From contig JBIOVI010000041.1 of NCBI GenBank assembly GCA_044867645.1, positions 1 through 64,000 on the forward strand: DNA of 64,000 nucleotides, read 5' to 3'. Each line of letters opens with the position of its first letter. The first letter of the stretch is position 1. A program made the position numbers and the translations under genes. This stretch comes from VRUE01 sp044867645 (lineage in GTDB: Bacteria > Actinomycetota > Thermoleophilia > Solirubrobacterales > 70-9). Positions 58,072-64,000 of the stretch are shown here, in pieces. The notes beneath the pieces were generated by a model, which worked only from the letters and a program-made list of their open reading frames with translations, ran no database searches and was not told where the DNA came from.

Positions 58072-58350
58072 TCATCCGAGCCTGAGCCGGAGCATCACCT
58101 CATCGACGTAACACCAGCTCCACTCCTCCCCCGGCTCCGCCGAGCGGACGATCGGGTGCCCCGTCTCGAGGTGATGGCCAGTGGCGTGTTTCCCCGGCGA
58201 GTTATCGCAGCAGCCGATGTGGCCACAGCTCTGGCACATCCGCAGATGGACCCACTGCATGCCGAGCTTCAGACACTCCTCGCAGCCAGCGACTTCGGCC
58301 GGCAGGTCGACATGCTGGACCGAATCGATATGCGTGCAGGCGGGAGCCGT
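58072..58350 (-). CDS. zf-UBP (ubiquitin-type zinc finger) protein, start unclear
   Basis: Conserved zf-UBP order: CTHID, CEECLK, WVHLRMCQSCGHIGCCD, KHATGHHLETGHPIVRS, EEWSWCYVDEV. The first two zinc ligands lie upstream of the only in-frame ATG (58260), so the protein must start further up, yet no ATG/GTG/TTG is in frame after the TAA at 58360. An ACG at 58350 just after GGAGG is the nearest rare candidate. Either a rare start or a damaged 5' end. Confidence 0.6.
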   Translation of the reverse strand, partial: TAPACTHIDSVQHVDLPAEVAGCEECLKLGMQWVHLRMCQSCGHIGCCDNSPGKHATGHHLETGHPIVRSAEPGEEWSWCYVDEVMLRLRLG

Positions 58351-58498
58351 CCTCCGACCTTAGACCATGCCCGCACGGCGGGTAACGGCTCTGCCAAGCG
58401 GCGGTCGAGATTCCGTTGCAGTCAGACAACCGTCTACTAAGACAAAGAGTTACACTTCTGTCTCCCACGCGTGACATCCATTCCCCTGGCCTGGAGAC

Positions 58499-58933
58499 AT
58501 GGAGGCAATGAGACAAAGCTGGACCGACGACCGTCTCGACGATCTATCCCGGCGGATGGACGAACGCTTCGACCACGTCGAAGGCGAGATGAAAGTCGGC
58601 TTCAAGCGGGTGGATGGGGAGATCAAGGCGCTGCGGGCAGAGATGAAGGCGGGCAACGACAAGCTCCGCAGTGAGATGAAGGCGGGCAACGACGAACTCC
58701 GCAGTGAGATGAAGACCTCCAACACCGAACTTCGTGCCGAGATCGCGGGCGCCACTCGTGAGCTGCGCGGGGAGATTGCGAACGCGACTCAGGAGCTGCG
58801 CGGGGAGATCAAAGCCAGTAACGACGGCTTTCAGGCGTTTCAGCGCACGCTCATCCAGATCGGGGGCGGCCTGCTGGCGACCATGCTCGGCCTGTTGGCC
58901 ACCTTCATCGGTTTGCTGATGGTCAACACCTGA
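58499..58933 (+). CDS. Coiled-coil protein with C-terminal membrane anchor (144 aa)
   Basis: Residues about 10-105 are an 11-residue-type coiled coil with repeats such as EMKAGNDKLRS, EMKAGNDELRS, EIANATQELRG; the last 25 form a membrane helix (GGGLLATMLGLLATFIGLLM). Tail-anchored layout. Function unknown; the repeated DNA may have grown by slippage. Confidence 0.7.
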   Translation: MEAMRQSWTDDRLDDLSRRMDERFDHVEGEMKVGFKRVDGEIKALRAEMKAGNDKLRSEMKAGNDELRSEMKTSNTELRAEIAGATRELRGEIANATQELRGEIKASNDGFQAFQRTLIQIGGGLLATMLGLLATFIGLLMVNT

Positions 58934-58991
58934 TCCCGCCCCGGCAACCGGTTGAACCGTCTCCGGGCCGTCCATCTGCAAAGGTGGGCGG

Positions 58992-59474
58992 ATGAGCGGG
59001 ACCGGCGGCGCCGGGGAGCCGATCACCCAGGAGGGGATCGCTGCCCTGCGCCAAGAGATCGAGCAGCTGGAAGGGCAGGGCCGCACGGAGATGGCGGCGC
59101 GGATCAAAGCCGCCCGCGACCTCGGCGACCTCAAGGAGAACGCCGAGTACCACATCGCCAAGGAGGACCAGGCACACCTGGAGACGCGGATCAAGCGGCT
59201 GCGCGAACGCCTGCGTACGGCGGTCGTCGTCGAGGTCGACGGCGCGGCGGATCGGTTCGGCTTCGGTCGCACCGCCGAGGTTCTCGACCAGGGAAAAGAT
59301 GCCGTCAATACCTGGACTCTGGTCGGCTCGACCGAGGCCGACCTCGCCTCCGGCAAGCTCTCGGCCGAGTCGCCGATCGGCCAGGCCCTGCTGGACGCCA
59401 AGCCCGGCGAGCCGGTCGAGGTCGAAACCCCGGCAGGTGCCCGCACCTTCGTGGTGCAGAAGCTGCTGGACTAG
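58992..59474 (+). CDS. greA: Transcription elongation factor GreA (160 aa)
   Basis: N-terminal antiparallel coiled coil with the acidic tip RDLGDLKENAEYHIAKE (about 43-59) that stimulates RNA cleavage in backtracked polymerase, then the FKBP-like domain ending SPIGQALLDAKPGEPVEVET. ATG start; the gene converges on a small membrane gene. Confidence 0.9.
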   Translation: MSGTGGAGEPITQEGIAALRQEIEQLEGQGRTEMAARIKAARDLGDLKENAEYHIAKEDQAHLETRIKRLRERLRTAVVVEVDGAADRFGFGRTAEVLDQGKDAVNTWTLVGSTEADLASGKLSAESPIGQALLDAKPGEPVEVETPAGARTFVVQKLLD

Positions 59475-59481
59475 TCGCGAG

Positions 59482-59652
59482 TCAGGTGAGAAGCAGGATC
59501 CAGACGACCGCTGCCAGCAGCGCGGTGACGATCAGCCGCACGCCGAGTTCCCGGTTCTGCTGAAGCTGCGACAAGCCGATGATCAGCCCCGCGGGAGGCA
59601 GAACGATCGCGATCGCAAATGGGAAGATGGTCGACGGGTTCCGCTTGCCCAT
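59482..59652 (-). CDS. Small two-span membrane protein (56 aa)
   Basis: Two hydrophobic segments (IFPFAIAIVLPPAGLIIG, LIVTALLAAVVWILLL) with a short polar loop. Convergent with greA, 7 bp between stops. Unknown function. Confidence 0.6.
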   Translation of the reverse strand: MGKRNPSTIFPFAIAIVLPPAGLIIGLSQLQQNRELGVRLIVTALLAAVVWILLLT

Positions 59653-59687
59653 CGACTCACCCTAACCGCTGATGGCGATGCTCTTCC

Positions 59688-60701
59688 TCATACGCCCGGC
59701 GTCGGGGCGATCTCGGTGGGCTCGCCGCCGGGGAGCCAGTGGGCCTCGGGTGACGGAGGGGTGTCGCGAAGGTACCACTCGGCGTCGAGGGCGCCCATGC
59801 AGCCCGTGCCGGCGGCGGTGACTGCCTGACGGTAGGTGCGGTCGACGACATCGCCGACGGCGAAAACACCGGCGAGATTGGTCTTGGTCGTGCCCGGCTG
59901 GGTGACGATGTAGCCGTCCTCGTCGGTCTCGACCTGATCGTTGACGATCTCCGATTTCGGAATATGGCCGATCGCGACGAAGGCGCCTTCGACCTGGAAG
60001 TCCTCCGTCTCGCCGGTCTCCGCGTTGCGCAGCCTGACGTGGTCGAGGTTGCCGCCGTCGCCGCCGACGAACTCCTCGGGGACGAACGGCGTCTTGAACT
60101 CGATGTTGGGCCGTTCGGCGGCCCGCTCCTGCATGATCTTCGAGGCGCGGAACTCGTCGCGGCGATTGACGACGGTGAGGTCGTCGGCGAACTTGGAGAC
60201 GAAGATCGCGTCCTCCATCGCCGAGTCGCCGCCGCCGATCACCATCACGTTTTTGCCTTTGAAGAAAGCGCCGTCGCAGACGCCGCAGGTGGAGACGCCG
60301 CAGCCGCTCAACTCCATCTCGCCGGGGATGCCGAGCCGGCGCGGCTCCGCCCCCATCGCCAGGATCACGGTCTTGGCGAGGTGCTCCTCGTCGCCGAGGA
60401 AAACCCTGTGCACGCCGCCGTCGTCGCTGAGCTCGACCCGGTCGACGTCGTCGGTGACGAAGCGGGTGCCGAAGCGCTCCGCCTGAGCGCGAAACTGGTT
60501 CATCATCTCCGGCCCCATGATCCCCTCCGGGTAGCCGGGATAGTTCTCGACGTCGGTCGTATTCTGCAGCTGACCGCCCCACTGGAAACCCTCGAAAACG
60601 AGCGGCTCGAGGTTGGCGCGCGCGGTGTAAAGAGCGGCGGTGTAGCCGGCCGGCCCACCGCCGACGACGATCACGTTCTCGACTCTCTTCTTCTCAGCCA
60701 T
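59688..60701 (-). CDS. trxB: Thioredoxin-disulfide reductase (337 aa)
   Basis: FAD site VVGGGPAGYTAALYTARA (12-29), redox pair C139-GV-C142 in STCGVCDGAFF, NADPH site VIGGGDSAMEDAIFVSKF, and the C-terminal FAVGDVVDRTYRQAVTAAGT. CGVC replaces the common CATC. ATG at 60701 chosen; longer upstream frames overlap the flippase-like gene. Reduces thioredoxin. Confidence 0.93.
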   Translation of the reverse strand: MAEKKRVENVIVVGGGPAGYTAALYTARANLEPLVFEGFQWGGQLQNTTDVENYPGYPEGIMGPEMMNQFRAQAERFGTRFVTDDVDRVELSDDGGVHRVFLGDEEHLAKTVILAMGAEPRRLGIPGEMELSGCGVSTCGVCDGAFFKGKNVMVIGGGDSAMEDAIFVSKFADDLTVVNRRDEFRASKIMQERAAERPNIEFKTPFVPEEFVGGDGGNLDHVRLRNAETGETEDFQVEGAFVAIGHIPKSEIVNDQVETDEDGYIVTQPGTTKTNLAGVFAVGDVVDRTYRQAVTAAGTGCMGALDAEWYLRDTPPSPEAHWLPGGEPTEIAPTPGV

Positions 60702-60714
60702 CTCTGCCGCCAGT

Positions 60715-61884
60715 CTAGTCAGGCCGATGAGCCCGAACCCGGTCGCCCGATATTGCTCGCTCGGCCGTGGAATCTTCCAATACTTCACTTTGTATAGTAA
60801 CGCCCCGGTCAACCGGCAAGTCCCCTTCTTCCCAGTGCGCAACCCGGTTGCGCAGCTGGAGGAAGGCAACAATCCCGAAGGGGATCGGCAGCCAGAAGGC
60901 GATCAGCCGGTAGATCAGGATGGCCGGGAAGACCGTCTCCTCGGGAATGCCGAAGAGGACGAAGGCGCCGATCATCCCGGCGTCGACCGCGCCGACGCCG
61001 CCGGGCGCCAGCGGGAAGAGGTTGGCGACCATGCCGAGGAAGAATCCCTGCACGACGACGGCCAGCGGCACGTGCACGCCGAAGGCTTTGAAGGAGGCCC
61101 AGAGGATGCCGATGTTGGTCGCCCAGTAGCCGATGGCGCCGACCACCGCCAGCCCGCCGCGCGAGGGATGGGCAAAGAGACTGAGTGCGAAGCGAAAGCC
61201 CTCCGCCGCGATCGCCGGCACTTTCGCCACGTTGGCGGCGATCGATCGGGCTCGCTCGCTCCGCGCGTGAGCCGCGACACGTTCCCCGAGATCCGGGGGG
61301 ACCAGCGCGAGCAGGATGCCGAGGATCAGGAGCGCCCCGGCTACCGACGCCGGGATCACGGTGAGCTCGACGGAGTGCTTGCCGGGCAGCACACCGGTGC
61401 GCAGCAGGACGCCGAAGACGATCAGCGCCAGCGGATAGAAGACATACTGGAGGGTGAGGAAGGCAACCATCCGCCGGGCCACTTCGTGACGGACCATCCC
61501 GGCGCGACGCAGCGCCCAATAGGTGAGGGCGATCCCTCCGGCCCCGCCGGCGGAGAAGAGCCGCGTAGCAGCCACGCCCGCGACGTTGATGTCATAGGTC
61601 TCCCCCCAGGTGAGCCGCAGGACGTCGCCTCCGACGACGGCCTTGAAGAGGGCGATGTAGGTGGCCACGGCGGCGATCTCGAAGCCGATCGCAACAACGA
61701 TCCAGGCGGCGTCGGCTTCGCCAAGCTTGCTCAACGCATCGCCCAGTCCGACCAGCCTCGGGAAGAGGAAGTAGATGCCGATCAGCAGGAGCAGGACGAC
61801 GAGCAGCGTCTGCGCCATCCGTCGCCGCGTGAACAGCGGCAGCTCAAAGCCGCCGTTTCCGTTCGCCGGCTGCTCGGGAGACAC
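60715..61884 (-). CDS. UPF0104 / lysylphosphatidylglycerol synthase TM-domain protein (389 aa)
   Basis: Polytopic membrane protein with about eight spans and the family elements FSAGGAGGIALTYWALRRAG and LFPLAPGGVGAVDAGMIGAF, as in MprF flippase domains. No aminoacyl-transferase domain is present, so it probably moves or binds a lipid. GTG start 9 bp after the PAP2 gene. Confidence 0.85.
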   Translation of the reverse strand: MSPEQPANGNGGFELPLFTRRRMAQTLLVVLLLLIGIYFLFPRLVGLGDALSKLGEADAAWIVVAIGFEIAAVATYIALFKAVVGGDVLRLTWGETYDINVAGVAATRLFSAGGAGGIALTYWALRRAGMVRHEVARRMVAFLTLQYVFYPLALIVFGVLLRTGVLPGKHSVELTVIPASVAGALLILGILLALVPPDLGERVAAHARSERARSIAANVAKVPAIAAEGFRFALSLFAHPSRGGLAVVGAIGYWATNIGILWASFKAFGVHVPLAVVVQGFFLGMVANLFPLAPGGVGAVDAGMIGAFVLFGIPEETVFPAILIYRLIAFWLPIPFGIVAFLQLRNRVAHWEEGDLPVDRGVTIQSEVLEDSTAERAISGDRVRAHRPD

Positions 61885-61893
61885 GCCTAGACG

Positions 61894-62838
61894 CTACCCG
61901 TTGGCCAGGCGCTCCAGACCCTGCAGGCGTCGATTCACCGCCAGAACGGCCGGCTCGGCCAACGACTCGCCGCGCCGCACCGCGGCAACCAAGCCGGCTC
62001 CTGCAACCAGGTCGGTGACGTAATGCTCGCCCAGGTAGACGAGGGCGAAGCCGAGGGTCAGCGCGTAACCCCAGCCGACCGCGCCGGCGACGCGCCCCGT
62101 TTCGGACAGCGAGATCGCGCCCATCATCGAGGTCGCGAAGTGAAGCGACGGCATCGCCGCCCACGGGTTGCCGCCAAGCGCCCCGTACATCGCCGGCCAT
62201 GCCGATTTCCAAGTTTCCTCGCCGACCTCGACCATGATCCGGCGCACCTTTTCACCCGTGTGACCCTCCTCGGAGGCCCACCAGGGCGGCGCGGTGGGGG
62301 CGGCGAAGTAGACGGCGCAGCCGCTGTCGAAGACGGCGGCGAGCCGGCGGGCGGCGCGCGGGAACTGATCGGGGTAGCGAACGAGGATGAACACAAGCGC
62401 CACGTAGGGCTCCAAGAACCAGAGCCAGTGAACCCAGGTGAGGAAGCGATTCAGAGTCCTGACCCGACCGAAACGGGCGAGAGCGCGCTGCAAACGCACG
62501 TTGGGCAGCCGGCCGAAGCCGATGACCCGGTCGGCGACGATCGGGTAGCGGATGCGGAGGCGGGCACGGAGGCGCTCGGGATCGTCGAAGGGCAACTCGT
62601 GGACCATCGTGAAGGCCCACATCTGCAACGCGTACATCGCGACATCCCGCTTACGCGAACGCGGGTGGAGGATGGCGAGCCCAAGCGGGCCCCCGGCGCA
62701 GGCCGCGATGGTCATCGCGGCGGGGATGCGGGCGCGGCGGCGCAGGAGCGGCACCGCGATGGCCGCTCCTATTGCCGCCGCCGCCCCAGCGCGCACCGCG
62801 TTGCGCAACGCCGGAGATGGCCTGGACCGGGTCCGCAT
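61894..62838 (-). CDS. PAP2-superfamily membrane phosphatase (314 aa)
   Basis: Phosphatase motifs AMPSLHFATSMMG and YLGEHYVTDLVAG, with several membrane spans, as in inositolphosphotransferase/PAP2_3 proteins. ATG at 62838 chosen; a GTG at 62889 would add 17 residues. Co-transcribed with the UPF0104 protein, suggesting a lipid-phosphate pathway. Confidence 0.85.
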   Translation of the reverse strand: MRTRSRPSPALRNAVRAGAAAAIGAAIAVPLLRRRARIPAAMTIAACAGGPLGLAILHPRSRKRDVAMYALQMWAFTMVHELPFDDPERLRARLRIRYPIVADRVIGFGRLPNVRLQRALARFGRVRTLNRFLTWVHWLWFLEPYVALVFILVRYPDQFPRAARRLAAVFDSGCAVYFAAPTAPPWWASEEGHTGEKVRRIMVEVGEETWKSAWPAMYGALGGNPWAAMPSLHFATSMMGAISLSETGRVAGAVGWGYALTLGFALVYLGEHYVTDLVAGAGLVAAVRRGESLAEPAVLAVNRRLQGLERLANG

Positions 62839-62927
62839 GAGGCCGGCGAGTATAGGAGCAGCACGCCGATCCCCGAGCAGCGTGCGCACCGCGGGACGCC
62901 CCCTTGCGTGATTAGAATGGCCGCGCT

Positions 62928-63626
62928 TTGGCGCCCCACTCTCCTGGCACCGACCAGATCGACACTCTGCTTTGGATCGGCTTCGTCGTCGCGGCGATCC
63001 TCGTCGTCGCGGTCAACATCGGATTGATCTATGCGCTGCGGCGCTACCGCGCCGAGCGCGGCGTCGAGCCGGCGCAGGTCACCGGCGGGCGGCGCATCCA
63101 GCTACGGGTGGGCGGAGCGCTGGGTGTCCTCGCCGCGGCGCTCCTGATCCTCAGCATCGTCTACACCGACAAGGCGCGCGAGACGCCGGCAACCGGTGCC
63201 GCCGGCCTCCAAATCGCCCATTCCGAGCCCTTGAAGATCAGCACCACCGGCCAGCAATGGCTGTGGCGCTACGACTACCCGAACGAAGCCTTTTCCTATT
63301 ACAAGCTCGTCGTCCCAGTCGATACCGCGGTCGAACTCGACCTCGTCTCGACCGACGTCGTCCATACCTGGGACGTCCCCGACCTGGCCGGCAAGGCTGA
63401 TGCCGTGCCCGGCAAGACCAACCACGTCGTCTTCCGCGCCGACGAAGAGGGCACCTACTTCGGCCAGGCGGCAACCCTTTCCGGCGAGGCATACGCGGCA
63501 ATGCGAACCGAGGTCGAAGTCGTCTCCCCCGATGAATACAAAGCCTTTGTCGAAGCGCAGAAGAGCGATATCCAGGCCGCCCAGGATCGCGTCGTGGGTC
63601 TGATCGAAAACGGAGAAGTCCCGTGA
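62928..63626 (+). CDS. Heme-copper oxidase subunit II without CuA ligands (232 aa)
   Basis: Two membrane helices (about 12-36 and 62-80) and a cupredoxin domain. First ligand His146 (VVHTWDVP) and Met192 are kept, but the CuA loop reads GQAATLSGEAYAAM: A181, S185 and Y189 stand where Cys, Cys and His are in cytochrome c oxidases. This resembles quinol oxidase subunit II, which also lost CuA. TTG start. Followed by subunit I with a GTGA overlap. Confidence 0.85.
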   Translation: MAPHSPGTDQIDTLLWIGFVVAAILVVAVNIGLIYALRRYRAERGVEPAQVTGGRRIQLRVGGALGVLAAALLILSIVYTDKARETPATGAAGLQIAHSEPLKISTTGQQWLWRYDYPNEAFSYYKLVVPVDTAVELDLVSTDVVHTWDVPDLAGKADAVPGKTNHVVFRADEEGTYFGQAATLSGEAYAAMRTEVEVVSPDEYKAFVEAQKSDIQAAQDRVVGLIENGEVP

Positions 63627-64000
63627 GCGCGTCGGGCAAGCGCCCCGAGCTGGTCACCGACGGTTTCCCGCGGCGCCGCCCTCGCTGGATGGAAATCGCG
63701 ACCAGCGCCGACCACAAGGATCTTGGCCGGGTCCTGATTACCGCATCGCTTGGCTTCCTCTTCATCGCCCTCGTCGAGTTGCTGCTGATGAGGCTGCAGC
63801 TGGCGATCCCCGAGAACACCTTCCTCACCCCGGTCACCTTCAATCGGATGCTCTCGCTCTACGGGGCGACGGCGATCTTCTTCTTCGCCGTCCCACTCGC
63901 ACTCGGTTTCTTCTACTACGCCGCGCCGCTCCAGATCGGTGCCCGCAGCACGGCCCTGCCACGGCTCGGACAGCTCGGCACCTGGCTCTACGTCGCCGGC
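63623..64000 (+). CDS. Heme-copper oxidase subunit I, truncated by the window
   Basis: First 126 residues: TSADHKDLGRVLITASLGFL, LMRLQLAIPENTFL, then FNRMLSLYGATAIFFFAVPL and PLQIGARSTALPRLGQLGTW, clearly subunit I. In the family the segment is N-xx-(F)T-x-HG-xx-M, whose His binds the low-spin heme; here it is Y80. The rest is outside the window. GTG start coupled to subunit II. Confidence 0.85.
   Translation, partial: MSASGKRPELVTDGFPRRRPRWMEIATSADHKDLGRVLITASLGFLFIALVELLLMRLQLAIPENTFLTPVTFNRMLSLYGATAIFFFAVPLALGFFYYAAPLQIGARSTALPRLGQLGTWLYVAG

Noticed and set aside
1..64000. CRISPR arrays, insertion sequences, rRNA genes
   Set aside because: No regularly spaced repeats, transposase motifs or rRNA sequence were recognised.

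Overview
The window is GC-rich actinobacterial DNA. Gene content, small winged-helix and HTH regulators, excalibur and zf-UBP proteins, and frequent GTG/TTG starts point to the Thermoleophilia (Solirubrobacterales-like); this placement is inference, because no rRNA or marker gene is present. It has two parts: a siphovirus-type prophage (base 1 to about 45.3 kb, running off the left edge) and ordinary chromosome (about 45.3-64 kb). The junction lies at the 3' end of an intact tRNA-Pro (45319-45392), the likely attachment site. No integrase is visible, so it should lie left of base 1.

Prophage, read right to left because most genes are on the minus strand. 45.2-40.2 kb is a right arm of small zinc-finger proteins, a tRNA-Thr, an odd tRNA-like gene, and a sugar-modification set (hexapeptide acyltransferase, GT2 glycosyltransferase, Gfo/Idh oxidoreductase) coupled to HNH. 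40.2-33 kb holds packaging and head genes (HNH, TerS, TerL, a small membrane protein, HK97 portal, S49 protease, HK97 capsid). 33-19 kb holds connectors, tail terminator, tail tube, a tail chaperone with an out-of-frame extension, a 1504-aa tape measure with two lytic domains, and distal tail proteins. 19-13 kb holds two secreted plus-strand proteins, holin-like proteins, two lysins with a shared N-terminal module, RusA, two tRNA-Ser genes and a secreted Rpf-like muralytic protein. 12.6-11 kb holds an unrecognised two-gene membrane module. 10.8-5.4 kb is an immunity/regulation zone with two Xre genes facing a third across an operator. 5.4-0 kb is an early operon of tiny overlapping genes with an ERF annealing protein and a MazG-like hydrolase.

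Chromosome. Plus strand: SerK-like DUF1015 protein, PduO adenosyltransferase, OsmC, SDR, Nudix CoA hydrolase. Minus strand: 1-Cys peroxiredoxin, Rossmann protein, small membrane protein. Then a compact plus-strand fatty-acid operon (thiolase, class IV aminotransferase, acyl-CoA dehydrogenase, enoyl-CoA hydratase, 3-hydroxyacyl-CoA dehydrogenase, SdsA-like alkylsulfatase), the last four with 4-bp overlaps. Then excalibur protein, zf-UBP, coiled-coil membrane protein, GreA, thioredoxin reductase, a UPF0104-type flippase-like protein, a PAP2 phosphatase, and finally heme-copper oxidase subunits II and I.

Most unusual points: the terminal oxidase genes lack canonical ligands (no Cys/His for CuA in subunit II; Tyr where the first heme-ligand His is expected in subunit I); the prophage sugar-modification cassette; a tRNA-like gene with an enlarged anticodon arm; a secreted lysin and a zf-UBP protein without a normal start codon; and two frameshift candidates.
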